A DNA stretch of 64,000 nt from Pontibacillus sp. HMF3514 (GCF_009858175.1 NZ_CP047393.1:2232001-2296000); one strand, 5' to 3'. Positions 34,123 to 43,753 are shown, numbered from the stretch's first letter. The notes: generated by a model not told the origin, from the letters alone. Numbers and translations: made by a program.

Positions 34123-35360
34123 TAGACCAACTCCAGTGTAATTAGATTCGGATGCTCGATGAGCTGGGCAAAACGATTGGTGAAGGTAACGGCAGAAGCA
34201 CCATCTACAACACGGTGATCAAAGGACATGGATACATTCATCATTGAACGAATGACGATCTCATCATCACCACGAACTTCAGGTCTTCTCTTTGTTTTAT
34301 GGAAGGCCATTAGTCCAACTTCTGGGTGGTTAATGATTGGCGTCGCACCAATACTCCCCTGCATAGGACCAACGTTACTAATGGTAAACGTACCACCAGT
34401 CATATCTTTGCTAGTTAACTCATTATTTTGAGCTTTAGCTGTTAGGGCCTTCATTTCTTCATGGATTTCTTTAATAGACTTCTGATTCACATGATGGATA
34501 ACAGGAACAATCAGCCCATCAGGTGTATCTGTAGCAATGCCAATATGGTGATCCTTTTCTAAATGAATCATTTCATTTTCTTCATCAAGCTTGGCATTGA
34601 ACATCGGGAAATCTTTTAACGTTAAGGAAATAGCCTTAATGAATATAGCTGTCATGGATACGCCTTGATCAAGACTCTTCCATTCTTTTCGCCATTCTTG
34701 AACATCGGTCACATCAATCTCCTCAAAATGCGTGCAATGAGCAATCGTATGTAAGGAATGACTCATTTTCTTCGCAATTTGTTTACGACGCCCTTTAAAA
34801 GGAATAGATTCAGGTTGTTGGTCAGCAAAAGTTCGGGATGGAGCCTCTTGTTTTTCTTCAGCAGATTCTACTTCTTGAGTAGCTCCTCCATCTAAGAAAC
34901 GATACACATCATCATCCATTATTCTTCCTGCAGGCCCTGTTCCTTCAACGCTTTCAATATCAATGCCATGATCACGTGCAATTTTACGAGTGTAAGGAGA
35001 TGCCAGAACACGCCCTTGCGTTTTTTCCAGGACAGCCGTAGCTGCAGAACTTGACGTTTGCACTTGTTCTGCTTGTGGGGCAGCCTCTTCAACAGGCTTC
35101 GACTCTTCCTGTTTTTGAACAGCGCCTTCAGCATTCATGACCAATACGGTTGTACCAACAGATATGGTTGTACCTTCTTCGATTTTAAGCTCCTCAATGG
35201 TCCCGTTTGCTGGAGCTGGGATTTCTGCTGTCATTTTATCTGTTTGTACTTCTACAAGTGGGTCATCTGCTTTGACAGAATCGCCTGCTTTCACGAAATA
35301 ATGCAACACTTCCGCTTCTGTCATGCCTTCACCAATATCATGAAGCTTTACTTCTACCAT
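34122..35360 (-). CDS. bkdB: Branched-chain alpha-keto acid dehydrogenase E2
   Basis: The 412-residue acyltransferase has a lipoyl domain (1-75, lipoyl Lys in QTDKMTAEIPA), an Ala/Glu-rich linker, a peripheral-subunit-binding domain (about 115-155, SPYTRKIARDHGID) and a catalytic domain ending SFDHRVVDGASAV with the active His. It transfers the acyl group to CoA and forms the complex core. Start at 35360 follows AAAGGGTGG by 8 nt; the GTG at 35372 is too close to the site. The upstream bcd gene points to branched-chain substrates. Confidence 0.9.
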   Translation of the reverse strand: MVEVKLHDIGEGMTEAEVLHYFVKAGDSVKADDPLVEVQTDKMTAEIPAPANGTIEELKIEEGTTISVGTTVLVMNAEGAVQKQEESKPVEEAAPQAEQVQTSSSAATAVLEKTQGRVLASPYTRKIARDHGIDIESVEGTGPAGRIMDDDVYRFLDGGATQEVESAEEKQEAPSRTFADQQPESIPFKGRRKQIAKKMSHSLHTIAHCTHFEEIDVTDVQEWRKEWKSLDQGVSMTAIFIKAISLTLKDFPMFNAKLDEENEMIHLEKDHHIGIATDTPDGLIVPVIHHVNQKSIKEIHEEMKALTAKAQNNELTSKDMTGGTFTISNVGPMQGSIGATPIINHPEVGLMAFHKTKRRPEVRGDDEIVIRSMMNVSMSFDHRVVDGASAVTFTNRFAQLIEHPNLITLELV

Positions 35361-35380
35361 CTTATTCACCACCCTTTCGA

Positions 35381-36376
35381 TTAAAAGTTAACAACCTTTT
35401 GAATCGCTTGAACAACGCGATTTGATGTCGGTAAATAGTGATCCTCATAAGCAAAGAATGGAACCGGTGTATCAAACCCTGTCACATATTCAACCGGTGC
35501 TTTTTGATAAAGGAAAGATGTATCATTGATAATCGATTGGATCTCACAACCAACACCACCAGTGCGGTGCGCTTCGTGTAAAATAACGGTACGTCCTGTT
35601 TTCTGTACAGATTCAGCAATCAAATCTTTATCAAGTGGGTAAAGTGTACGTAAATCAATAACATCACACGTTACGCCTTGCTCAGCCATTTCTTTTGCAG
35701 CTTTTTCAGCGACTGGTACCATTGCACCCCAAGCGAAAATACTGACATCGTCACCTTCCATCACACGTTTGCCTTTCCCAATTTCAACGGTGTACTTATC
35801 CTCTGGAACTTCTTCACGTGAGGAACGATAACTTTTCATTGGCTCTAGGAAAATAACCGGATCTGGATCTTCAATACTTGCCACTAAAAGACCTTTTGCA
35901 TCATATGGTGAGGAAGGACAAACCACTTTAATTCCTGGCATATGAGTGAAAAGTGCTTCAATCGAGTCCGAATGAATTTCAGGTGCACGAACACCCGCTC
36001 CATAAGGCGCACGAATAACCATCGGCACAGAATAGTGTCCCATTGTACGTGCACGAATTCTAGAAGCGTGTGTCATGATTTGCTCGTATGCTGGATAAAC
36101 AAATCCTAGGAATTGAATTTCAACAACAGGTCTCAATCCATTTACAGCCATACCAATTGCTGCTCCTGTAAAACCTGCTTCACTTAATGGAGTGTCCATA
36201 ACGCGTGTTTCTCCAAATTCACTTTGCAACCCATCTGTTGCACGGAATACGCCTCCATTAACGCCAACGTCTTCACCTAATACAAGCACATCATCATGCT
36301 CACGTAACATCGTACGCATACCATCCGTTACCGCTTGAACAAGGGTTAATGTATTCGTCTTAACAGCTGTTGACAT
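35381..36376 (-). CDS. bkdAB: Branched-chain alpha-keto acid dehydrogenase E1 beta
   Basis: A 331-residue transketolase-like subunit. Visible motifs are VLGEDVGVNGGVFRAT near 32, DTPLSEAGFTGAAIGMA near 62 and the C-terminal domain DLRTLYPLDKDLI and LHEAHRTGGVG. It forms the heterotetrameric, thiamine-dependent E1 with the alpha subunit, whose gene it overlaps by one base. Length is normal. Confidence 0.92.
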   Translation of the reverse strand: MSTAVKTNTLTLVQAVTDGMRTMLREHDDVLVLGEDVGVNGGVFRATDGLQSEFGETRVMDTPLSEAGFTGAAIGMAVNGLRPVVEIQFLGFVYPAYEQIMTHASRIRARTMGHYSVPMVIRAPYGAGVRAPEIHSDSIEALFTHMPGIKVVCPSSPYDAKGLLVASIEDPDPVIFLEPMKSYRSSREEVPEDKYTVEIGKGKRVMEGDDVSIFAWGAMVPVAEKAAKEMAEQGVTCDVIDLRTLYPLDKDLIAESVQKTGRTVILHEAHRTGGVGCEIQSIINDTSFLYQKAPVEYVTGFDTPVPFFAYEDHYLPTSNRVVQAIQKVVNF

Positions 36377-37446
36377 TACATGCCACCTCTTTCTAATGAA
36401 GCAAAATAGGCTTTTTTCTGTTCTTCAATCGTCCAAGTTGGTTTTTCAAATACATAGTCGAAAAGGTCCTCTGGATTCGCTTCAGGCATAGCTTCCATCT
36501 CTTGAACTGCTTGATCGATTTCTTTAGAGATTTCTTCTTTCATCTGCTTGACCCAAGCTTCGTCATAGAGGCCTTGTTTTTTCATATATAGCTCAACACG
36601 AAGGATGGGGTCTCCTTTTTCACGACGTGTATCACTTTCTTTCTGATCACGATACTTTGTAGGATCATCAGCTGTTGTATGTGCACCATAGCGCCATGTT
36701 ACAGCTTCAATTAAGCTTGGCCCTTCCCCGTTACGAGCACGGTCTAAAGCTTTTTGCGTTTCAAAATAAACAGCAAAAACATCATTTCCGTCTACACGTA
36801 CAGAAGGCATGTCATAGGATAACGCCTTTTGTGCAATGGTTTTCGAACGCATTTGTTTTGATATATGAACGGATATTGCGAAATTGTTGTTTTGGTTGAA
36901 ATACACAACAGGAGCTTGAAGGACACTCGCCATGTTCATTCCTTCATGAAAGTCCCCTTCAGATGTTGCACCATCACCGAAATAACAGATGACCGCATTC
37001 TTCGTTCCTTTTCTTTTCTCAGCAAAAGCTGTACCTGCTGCATGAGGTAACTGGGTTGCGATTGGAACAGCTGGTGGGAAAATATGTCTGCCTTCAGGTG
37101 GTACACACGCTTCATTACGGCCATTCCAATAAGCTAAGATATTTTTCAAGGAGTGGCCAAACGTCATTGTTGCTCCGTGATCACGATAGGTTGGATACAT
37201 CCAATCATCATCCTCTAATGCATAAGCACTTCCAACTTGGGCTCCTTCTTGGCCCTCAAATGGCGCATATGTACCAATACGGCCTTGACGCTGTAAACTA
37301 ATACACTTACGGTCAAATGTACGAATACGAACTAATTGACGATAAATCTGTTTAACTAAATCCTCTGTAACGTTCTCCTGAAACTCTTCCGATACAACAT
37401 TTCCTTCTTCATCAATCCATTGCTTCATTGGAAATTGATTTTCCAT
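36376..37446 (-). CDS. bkdAA: Branched-chain alpha-keto acid dehydrogenase E1 alpha
   Basis: The 356-residue thiamine-diphosphate-binding subunit has the TPP motif GDGATSEGDFHEGMNMAS running to NQNNNFAIS (about 155-190), plus MYPTYRDHGA and RYGAHTTADDPT. It decarboxylates the keto acids from Val, Leu and Ile and passes the acyl group to the E2 lipoyl arm. The start follows AAGGGGAG. It begins 15 nt after bcd, within the operon. Confidence 0.92.
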   Translation of the reverse strand: MENQFPMKQWIDEEGNVVSEEFQENVTEDLVKQIYRQLVRIRTFDRKCISLQRQGRIGTYAPFEGQEGAQVGSAYALEDDDWMYPTYRDHGATMTFGHSLKNILAYWNGRNEACVPPEGRHIFPPAVPIATQLPHAAGTAFAEKRKGTKNAVICYFGDGATSEGDFHEGMNMASVLQAPVVYFNQNNNFAISVHISKQMRSKTIAQKALSYDMPSVRVDGNDVFAVYFETQKALDRARNGEGPSLIEAVTWRYGAHTTADDPTKYRDQKESDTRREKGDPILRVELYMKKQGLYDEAWVKQMKEEISKEIDQAVQEMEAMPEANPEDLFDYVFEKPTWTIEEQKKAYFASLERGGM

Positions 37447-37461
37447 GAATGTCTCCCCTTC

Positions 37462-38568
37462 CTATGAACGAATCGTCCATTTTGGTCGTTTTTGATGTGA
37501 GAAAAAGTTATTTCTACGACTACGTGCTCCCATTCGTGTTTCACAAAACTTATTTGCGGCATCAACAGTCGGTATATCTAGATTTTCAGATTGTTCATAG
37601 ATGGATAAGAGTGAATTATAGATCGCCTTAGTTTTGGTTAACACACGTTCGCGATTTGGCTCATACAACTCATCAGACACTTGTATTAAACCACCACTAT
37701 TTACAATATAGTCCGGTGCATAAAGAATCCCTTTCTCATGAAGAACCCTTCCGTGCTTGTCATCTAGAAGCTGGTTATTCGCTGATCCTACTACAGCTTT
37801 TACTTGAAGTGATTCTAGTGTTTCATCATTAATCACACCACCAAATGCACACGGTACGAATACATCAGCATCTGCCTTATAAATCTCATCTCCGTTAACA
37901 ACATGAACAGAGCGATTCATTTCTTTACCTTTCGTGACTACCTCATCAATGGCATGTTGATTAATGTCACAAACATAAAGATCTGCCCCTTCTTCTAACA
38001 AGCGCAGGGCTACTTTACCGCCGACTTTTCCAAGTCCTTGAATGGCATAGGTTTTACCTTTTACAGAGCTACTTCCCCAAACAGCTTCATTCGTAGCTTG
38101 GATTCCATACATGACACCAAGAGCGGTAGGAACAGATGAATCACCGTGACCTCCATACTCTTCTGGCACTCCTACAATACAGTTAGTTTCTTTTAACGCA
38201 TGTACGAAATCTTCCGGTGTAGTCCCCATGTCTGTACCGGTGTAAAAGCGTCCATTTAACGACTCAACAAATTGTCCAAAAGCTCTAAAAAGTTCAGGAG
38301 AACGGTCTTTTTCAGGATCACCGATAATAACAGATTTCCCGCCTCCAAAATCCACGTCCGAAGCTGCACATTTATAGGTCATACCTTTTGATAGTCTTAG
38401 TACATCTTGCAAAGCCTCATCTACACTGTTATACGGTCGCATACGACAGCCACCAAGTGCAGGTCCAAGTGTTGTATTATGTATGGCAATAATGGCTTTC
38501 AAACCTGTATCAGGATCGTTACAGAAAACGACCTGTTCATGTTCATAAAACTTCTCAAAAATATCCAT
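37462..38568 (-). CDS. bcd: Leucine dehydrogenase (branched-chain amino acid dehydrogenase)
   Basis: A 368-residue Glu/Leu/Phe/Val dehydrogenase. Motifs: GPALGGCRM near 40, catalytic Lys regions [10 protein letters not shown] and [12 protein letters not shown] near 80-90, NAD-binding GLGKVGG near 180, and [12 protein letters not shown]. It deaminates Leu, Val and Ile to keto acids using NAD, feeding the dehydrogenase complex downstream. Start at 38568 follows GGGGTG; the GTG 9 nt upstream is an alternative. The Arg-rich end ([20 protein letters not shown]) is an extension not typical of the family. Confidence 0.93.
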   Translation of the reverse strand: MDIFEKFYEHEQVVFCNDPDTGLKAIIAIHNTTLGPALGGCRMRPYNSVDEALQDVLRLSKGMTYKCAASDVDFGGGKSVIIGDPEKDRSPELFRAFGQFVESLNGRFYTGTDMGTTPEDFVHALKETNCIVGVPEEYGGHGDSSVPTALGVMYGIQATNEAVWGSSSVKGKTYAIQGLGKVGGKVALRLLEEGADLYVCDINQHAIDEVVTKGKEMNRSVHVVNGDEIYKADADVFVPCAFGGVINDETLESLQVKAVVGSANNQLLDDKHGRVLHEKGILYAPDYIVNSGGLIQVSDELYEPNRERVLTKTKAIYNSLLSIYEQSENLDIPTVDAANKFCETRMGARSRRNNFFSHQKRPKWTIRS

Positions 38569-38606
38569 AAAAGACACCCCTATATTAAACTAGAAAACTA
38601 GCAAGA

Positions 38607-39002
38607 TTAGTTATCGCTCTCTGCTAGTTTTTTATGAATCTCTTCTTTCGGTAATATAGCCTGTGTGACTTTTCCTGCACCTATCACACCTTTATCGTTC
38701 TTAGCTTCAACCTCTGTAATAATGACATTATTCTTTAGTTCGGTTAGTGTCGCAGTTACATAAACATTGGTTCCAACCGCAGTTGGTGCGACATGCTTAA
38801 CAGAAACTGCAGCTCCAATCCCTTCCTCATGATCTTCTATGTATGGGAGGATGATTTGTCTAGCAGCCCACTCCATGTGATAGACCATTGAAACCGTTGA
38901 GTATGCTTCATGAACTACATTACCTTCAAACTGCGCAAACATATCTTCAGTGACTTGGGCTGTGATAGTGGCTGTCTGTCCAACTTCCATTCCTGGCTTC
39001 AT
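38607..39002 (-). CDS. Hotdog-fold thioesterase, FlK-like
   Basis: A 131-residue single hotdog domain: VVHEAYSTVSMVYHMEWAAR (long central helix), GIGAAVSVKHVAPTAVGTNVYVTA and VGIxxGKVTQA-like strands. This matches the thioesterase group that includes fluoroacetyl-CoA thioesterase FlK. First gene of the bkd operon, 38 nt before bcd. It may relieve accumulation of branched acyl-CoA or supply free acids; the substrate is inferred from context only. Confidence 0.82.
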   Translation of the reverse strand: MKPGMEVGQTATITAQVTEDMFAQFEGNVVHEAYSTVSMVYHMEWAARQIILPYIEDHEEGIGAAVSVKHVAPTAVGTNVYVTATLTELKNNVIITEVEAKNDKGVIGAGKVTQAILPKEEIHKKLAESDN

Positions 39003-39057
39003 TGAAATCCCCCTTCTATTACCATTAAATAGGTATGCTCAAATGCAACTACTCATT

Positions 39058-39094
39058 CTTATATTTTGTTTAACTTTATATGCAAGCGTTTTCA
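39058..39094 (-). promoter_or_regulatory. Promoter of the bkd operon with overlapping cre (CcpA) site
   Basis: On the minus strand TTGCAT and TATAAG are 16 nt apart. A 14-nt match to the cre consensus TGNAANCGNNNNCA (TGCAAGCGTTTTCA, 39081-39094, plus strand) covers the -35 box. CcpA binding there would repress the operon when glucose-type carbon is plentiful. Confidence 0.6.
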
Positions 39095-39361
39095 AAATTA
39101 ACCTTTTAATAATGTTGATCTACAGTTATATGATACATGCACAGACCAACGTAATTATATCGTTATGTTATCATCAGCTTTAATATTCTGTCAATTAATT
39201 TTCAAAAAATTGAAATAAGATTAAAGGTATAAATAAGAATATAAATTGCAGTACATCAATCTTTTAAAGTGGTTAAGTGTCTTAGGATAATGAAGTAATG
39301 ATACAGAATTTAGTTCAATGTATATTACGATATTTTAACGATGAACGTTGTTTATGTAATA

Positions 39362-39404
39362 AAAAAAGAGCAGAGCGTTTTATTTATGCCCTGCCCTTTT
39401 CTCA
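39362..39404 (-). terminator. Terminator of the nitronate monooxygenase-like gene
   Basis: On the minus strand AGGGCAG / CTGCTCT with a long loop, followed by seven T. Confidence 0.8.
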
Positions 39405-39409
39405 AAAAC

Positions 39410-40369
39410 CTATGAGAACTTCATTAAATTTGAGTGAACCTTTTCAATTTGTTGTTTTACATCATCCATCATTCCATCTAGTAATTCCTGAACAGTTGGT
39501 ATATCCTTTAGAAGACCCGAAATTTGTCCGCCATTTATAAAGCCTTCCTCTAACCTTCCTTCTAATGCTCCAATTTTGTGATAGTCTTCAGACGTTAGAG
39601 TTTGAAATTCATCTTCAGAAACTCCTTCACGTTCATATGTTAAAAGTTTTTCTGCATAAGGTGTCTTCATCACTCTGCGAACTTTACCAACACTTCTCCC
39701 GACAATTACAGTTTTTGTATCATCTGCATTTATTAATTCTTGTTTGTAAGCATCATGAAATGGAGCTTCTTGGGTAGCGATAAATCTAGTACCCATTTGA
39801 ACACCGCTTGCTCCAAGAGAAAGCATTGCAGCAATCCCCTTTCCATCTCCAATTCCTCCTGCTGCTACAACAGGAATATTTACCGTTTCCACAATTTGAG
39901 GAATTAACGTAAGTGTCGTTGTTTCAAAGTTTGAATTAATTCCCGCAGCTTCATACCCTTCTGCAACAATAACATCAGCTCCAGCTTGCTCTGCTTTATA
40001 GGCCTGCCTTTTTGAGGCAACAACCGTTATGACCTTGATTCCATGTTCATGAAAATAATGAATAAAAGGAGCTGGGTTCCCAGCTGACAGGGATACAACT
40101 GGCACATTATGTTTGGCTACTAATAGAATCATTTCCTCACGATAAGGTGTAACATTAAGAGGAATATTTACAGCAAAAGGTTGATCCGTTCGTTCTTTCG
40201 TATCTTGTATAATCTTTTCTACTTCAGCTGGAGTCATGGTTCCAACACCAATCGTACCAAGACCTCCCGCATTCGAAACTGCTGCAGTTAATGGTGCATT
40301 ACTGATATTTCCCATACCACCTTGCATAATTGGATACTTAATATGTAAAGCCTGACATAAATCATTCAT
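39410..40369 (-). CDS. Nitronate monooxygenase / FabK-like FMN oxidoreductase
   Basis: The 319-residue TIM barrel has YPIMQGGMGNISNAPLTAAVSNAGGLGTIG at the start, VVAAGGIGDGKGIAAMLSLGASGVQMGTRFIAT near 165-200 (phosphate-binding for FMN) and a helical C-terminus. The segment AEGYEAAGINS replaces the usual EAGGH motif with its catalytic His, so nitronate oxidation cannot be assumed. It could be a related enoyl-reductase-like or uncharacterised flavoprotein. Start behind GAGGTGAG; monocistronic. Confidence 0.85.
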   Translation of the reverse strand: MNDLCQALHIKYPIMQGGMGNISNAPLTAAVSNAGGLGTIGVGTMTPAEVEKIIQDTKERTDQPFAVNIPLNVTPYREEMILLVAKHNVPVVSLSAGNPAPFIHYFHEHGIKVITVVASKRQAYKAEQAGADVIVAEGYEAAGINSNFETTTLTLIPQIVETVNIPVVAAGGIGDGKGIAAMLSLGASGVQMGTRFIATQEAPFHDAYKQELINADDTKTVIVGRSVGKVRRVMKTPYAEKLLTYEREGVSEDEFQTLTSEDYHKIGALEGRLEEGFINGGQISGLLKDIPTVQELLDGMMDDVKQQIEKVHSNLMKFS

Positions 40370-40437
40370 ATTATTCTCACCTCGTATGATAAGTGTTATA
40401 CTATTAACAAAATTAACACAATTAGAGGAGGATTTCT

Positions 40438-40950
40438 ATGCTCTATCCTTATAATCAAATTATGCCTAAAGTAGATTCATCGGTTTTTGTAGCTCCTGGT
40501 GCCCACATCATAGGTGATGTTGAGATCGGAGAAGAATCTACCATATGGTTTAACGCTGTATTACGAGGTGACGAGGCACCGATTAAGATTGGTAAGAGAA
40601 CAAGTATTCAAGATAATGCTACCTGTCATTTATATGAAGGATCTCCTTTGAATGTGGGTGATGAAGTAACAGTAGGTCATAATGTTATTTTGCATGGCTG
40701 CAATGTGGGAAACCGTTCTATTATTGGTATGGGTTCTACCATTTTAGATGGAGCTGAAATTGGAGAAGAATGCATAATTGGAGCTAACACCCTCATTTCA
40801 CCAGGTAAAAAGTATCCCCCTCGTTCGCTTATTCTAGGTTCACCAGGAAAAGTCGTGCGCGAATTAAATGAACAAGATTTTGAACTTATTCAGCTATCCA
40901 TTGATACATACGTTCAAAAAGGGAAAGAATTTAATGAGCAGCTAAAATAA
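40438..40950 (+). CDS. ytoA: Gamma-carbonic anhydrase family protein (YtoA)
   Basis: A 170-residue left-handed beta-helix of hexapeptide repeats (VFVAPGAHIIGDVEIGEESTIW and on) with an alpha-helical tail. The three metal-ligand histidines are present: CHLYEG near 64, and two in VGHNVILHGC near 81 and 86. Length and ends match B. subtilis YtoA. Many members bind zinc but show little CO2 hydratase activity. Start behind AGAGGAGG, divergent from the oxidoreductase gene. Confidence 0.9.
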   Translation: MLYPYNQIMPKVDSSVFVAPGAHIIGDVEIGEESTIWFNAVLRGDEAPIKIGKRTSIQDNATCHLYEGSPLNVGDEVTVGHNVILHGCNVGNRSIIGMGSTILDGAEIGEECIIGANTLISPGKKYPPRSLILGSPGKVVRELNEQDFELIQLSIDTYVQKGKEFNEQLK

Positions 40951-40963
40951 ACATGTATAAAGC

Positions 40964-41004
40964 GGATAGATAAAGCATAATGTTGCGATATCTATCCTTT
41001 TTTT
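40964..41004 (+). terminator. Terminator of ytoA
   Basis: GGATAGATA / TATCTATCC, 16-nt loop, followed by TTTTTTT. Confidence 0.88.
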
Positions 41005-41022
41005 GAGGTGATGTTGTATTAT

Positions 41023-41574
41023 ATGAAAAAGATTACTGGAATTGTTGTATGTGCATTATTGATTATTTGGGTTCTAACTTCTGATTTTATAGAAAATAAT
41101 GTTCTCCATACTGCAACACAGCCAACTAAAGGGACTGAGGTTTCTTCATCTTCACCTGATGCTATTCATAATAAAACTGCCGAAGAAGAAGAAAATGCTC
41201 TATTAGAAGAGATAGGATTCGATATTAAGTACGTGGGAAAACCTTTCCCGGATCTAAAAAATGATTTACTTCAAGTTTTAAGAGGAACAAAACAAGATAC
41301 TATTTTCTCTGAGAAAACAACAGGCATGCTGAACGGAGTGTCTATAACAGAGGATGGAACAGCCATAATAGATTTCAAAGATTTTAGAGATACAATTCCC
41401 TCCCCCACATCAGCTGAAAAAGGGAAACTATCTATAGAATTACATCGCGCTGTATTCAATTATCCAGAGGTCTCTACGGTGTATTATCAGTTTAATGGAA
41501 ATGCTTCAGCTTGGTGGAATTGGTTAGAGGCTTACCCTGAACCCATTACGAGAGCAGTTTGGATGGATAATTAA
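41023..41574 (+). CDS. GerMN-domain protein, secreted or membrane-anchored
   Basis: An N-terminal helix (KKITGIVVCALLIIWVLTS) is followed by a Ser/Glu-rich linker and a GerMN-like domain (about 75-180) with GVSITEDGTAIIDFKDF, TSAEKGKLSIELHRAVFNYPEV and VYYQFNG. GerMN domains occur in the germination protein GerM and in wall-linked lipoproteins. Start is ambiguous: GAGGTG lies 12-14 nt before the ATG at 41023, and a TTG at 41014 would have better spacing. Role in sporulation or wall growth is plausible but inferred. Confidence 0.75.
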   Translation: MKKITGIVVCALLIIWVLTSDFIENNVLHTATQPTKGTEVSSSSPDAIHNKTAEEEENALLEEIGFDIKYVGKPFPDLKNDLLQVLRGTKQDTIFSEKTTGMLNGVSITEDGTAIIDFKDFRDTIPSPTSAEKGKLSIELHRAVFNYPEVSTVYYQFNGNASAWWNWLEAYPEPITRAVWMDN

Positions 41575-41579
41575 CGAAG

Positions 41580-41610
41580 AACAGGAGCCATTCGTGAAGT
41601 GCTCCTGTTT
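41580..41610. terminator. Bidirectional terminator
   Basis: AACAGGAGC / GCTCCTGTT with a 12-nt loop between two convergent genes; T-run on the plus strand is short. Confidence 0.75.
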
Positions 41611-42061
41611 ACTTTGTATTTGTTGGAGGGTTAAGCGGAATACCAACCACCGTCCTCCCCTTTCCTACACCTAACTCATAGATAATCTTAATTAGCATCA
41701 TATTATTGGAAATATTAAGCCTTTCTGAAGGGATTAGAGAAGTCAATTCCTTTACTTTCTCCGACTCGAGACCTTCAGAATAAATATTGGTACAATCTAT
41801 TTGTTCTGGCCTACCTTCATATCGAATCAGCTCCCCACACTCATATACCAGTTGAACATCATGTTCAGATCTATTTTCAATATTTACATGAACTTCGTAT
41901 TCATTTTCTTCTCTTTTCAAAGTCGCTTCCGCCTCTATTTTTACATAAGCATCTGCATAATCCCCTTGATAACTACTAGACTCCACACCCTTATTCACTG
42001 AACACCCTAATAAGATCATGATGTAAAGACTTATTAATGAAATTTTCATCGTACTCCTCAT
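41609..42061 (-). CDS. Predicted lipoprotein of unknown function
   Basis: Start at 42061 behind TAGGAG (8 nt). A type II signal peptide ends in the lipobox ILLGCS near residue 20. The mature part looks like one beta-sandwich (YEVHVNIENRSEHDVQLVYECGELIRYEG), a pattern seen in BsuPI-like domains, with a further Cys pair (YECGEL, IDCTN) that could form a disulfide. No firm family. The longer ORF upstream lacks a ribosome site. Confidence 0.72.
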   Translation of the reverse strand: MRSTMKISLISLYIMILLGCSVNKGVESSSYQGDYADAYVKIEAEATLKREENEYEVHVNIENRSEHDVQLVYECGELIRYEGRPEQIDCTNIYSEGLESEKVKELTSLIPSERLNISNNMMLIKIIYELGVGKGRTVVGIPLNPPTNTK

Positions 42062-42225
42062 AGTGACAACTCCTATATTTCGTAACTTCTTTGGCTTACA
42101 AATCATATTGACCATTAAATGAATCATCTATACCTCGTCATACCTATAGAAGCTTATATTATAAATAGGAAGGAAACCTCTTCCTTTTGATAGAAAATAT
42201 CAGTGAGTAGTAAGGAGGAATAACC

Positions 42226-42615
42226 ATGATATATGAAATGACCATCCAATTTAGAGTAACGGATATAACAAATGGACAGGCATGGTATGAGGGCCTTTTT
42301 CAAAGAAAGCCAGATTTTATACCACATGAGGGTTTTGCAGAGTGGGAAATCATCCCTGGCTGCTGGTTACAAGTTGCTGAAGGCACCCCTACCCCAGGGA
42401 ATGGACCGCTTCGCCTCGGTGTCACAGACATAGAAGCTGAAAGGAATCGTATGGTGAATGAGTATGGAGCTGAACCCTTTGAAGTTCATTCTAGAAAAGA
42501 AGTACCTGTAAAATGGGGGACTTTTTCAGACCCTTGGGGGAACCGAATTGGATTTTTTGAAACATTAGATAAGGATGAAATGAATGAACGGATTGAAATG
42601 GTTTTGAAGAAGTAA
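42226..42615 (+). CDS. VOC (glyoxalase-fold) family protein
   Basis: 129 residues of one vicinal-oxygen-chelate unit pair: IQFRVTDITNGQAWYEGLF at the start, WLQVAEG in the middle, and GTFSDPWGNRIGFFET at the end, the usual substrate-side motif. The general fold is clear; the reaction is not. Start behind AAGGAGGA. It lies 16 nt before the nucleotidyltransferase gene, probably cotranscribed. Confidence 0.85.
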   Translation: MIYEMTIQFRVTDITNGQAWYEGLFQRKPDFIPHEGFAEWEIIPGCWLQVAEGTPTPGNGPLRLGVTDIEAERNRMVNEYGAEPFEVHSRKEVPVKWGTFSDPWGNRIGFFETLDKDEMNERIEMVLKK

Positions 42616-42631
42616 CAAAAGGAGATATAAA

Positions 42632-43237
42632 ATGGACAAAAGAATGGATATTGCTATTAAAACCATAAACCTATTCCAATCTCACCCAAAGGTACAAAAT
42701 GTCTTCTTAAGAGGCAGCCTACATAAAAACACCAATATCGATCCTTACTCGGATATCGATATTGGTGTAGATGTATCTGGATATGATAACGGTAAATTTT
42801 CATTAGAAGTACCTGCTATTATGCGAAGTCATTTTGATGTGCTATTTTTCGATTGGAGCCCTAGTCTTCTGCCCGATCAATATGTCCAATCTTATGTAAT
42901 AAAAGGTACGCCTATATTTTGGCTAATTGATATTCAATGTATGGCTAACCCTCATGTTTCTTCTATTCAAAACATACGAAATGATTTTTACGAACACTTA
43001 TTAAAACTTTGGATTCTAAACTTGAAGTATTACTTAAGAGGAAACTCAGAAGCTTTGAAGGATATTCATAAGCTTGGGTTTAGAACATTTAAAGAGGATG
43101 TGAGTTATAACAGTATCTATGAAATCCTATTTAATATTTTACTTGAAATTCGTTCAAATACTCATCCAAACTTACATGAATTCCTCGATCAATGTGAAAC
43201 GACAATTCTAGACCATAAATACAGATTACAATCTTAA
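42632..43237 (+). CDS. Nucleotidyltransferase-fold protein
   Basis: A 201-residue protein with the Pol-beta-type motif FLRGSLHKNTNIDPYSDIDIGV (GS...DxD) near 26-50 and a third acidic position in HFDVLFFDW. A helical C-terminal domain follows, as in small antibiotic-type nucleotidyltransferases and MNT-like proteins. The substrate is unknown. It overlaps the convergent NUDIX gene by 4 nt. Confidence 0.82.
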   Translation: MDKRMDIAIKTINLFQSHPKVQNVFLRGSLHKNTNIDPYSDIDIGVDVSGYDNGKFSLEVPAIMRSHFDVLFFDWSPSLLPDQYVQSYVIKGTPIFWLIDIQCMANPHVSSIQNIRNDFYEHLLKLWILNLKYYLRGNSEALKDIHKLGFRTFKEDVSYNSIYEILFNILLEIRSNTHPNLHEFLDQCETTILDHKYRLQS

Positions 43238-43698
43238 GGATCTAACCTGCCCATCATCTGATAAGGATTAACTTCCCAAGTTTCATATGGTATGTAATTG
43301 TCGGCATTCATCGCATCTAATGTGCGAGACTTCATGTGCGGACGTGTAATATATTCATTAATATTCTCTTCACTTAGCGGAACGAATGCAGCTTCTTTAA
43401 TTTCTTCAGGTTGAATATTTAACAGACCACTATCAACATTTGCCTTAAAAACAACTGACATTAAATGCTTGGTGGCATTATAGTAAATTCCTGTTATTCC
43501 TAAGACATTAATTTTAACCCCCGTTTCTTCAAAAACTTCTCGATAGACTGCTTTGTCGAGGGCTTCCCCCTCTTCTACTTGACCACCCGGAGATTCCCAT
43601 GTATCTGAGCGATTATGTGTCTTTACAAGCAACGCATCTCCTTCTCCATTTGTAATATACGCCGATACTGCAATTATATGTTTTGGATGATTATTCAA
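43234..43698 (-). CDS. NUDIX hydrolase
   Basis: A 154-residue protein with a complete Nudix box: GGQVEEGEALDKAVYREVFEETGV near 37-60. The N-terminal strand HIIAVSAYITNGEGDALLVKT and SPGGQ are MutT-like. It hydrolyses a nucleoside diphosphate linked to some other moiety; the substrate cannot be named. TTG start behind AGGAGGG (9 nt). Confidence 0.88.
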   Translation of the reverse strand: MNNHPKHIIAVSAYITNGEGDALLVKTHNRSDTWESPGGQVEEGEALDKAVYREVFEETGVKINVLGITGIYYNATKHLMSVVFKANVDSGLLNIQPEEIKEAAFVPLSEENINEYITRPHMKSRTLDAMNADNYIPYETWEVNPYQMMGRLDP

Positions 43699-43753
43699 CG
43701 TATGCCCTCCTAAATTATAAAGGTACTCTTAACCATCATACTAAAATATAAAT

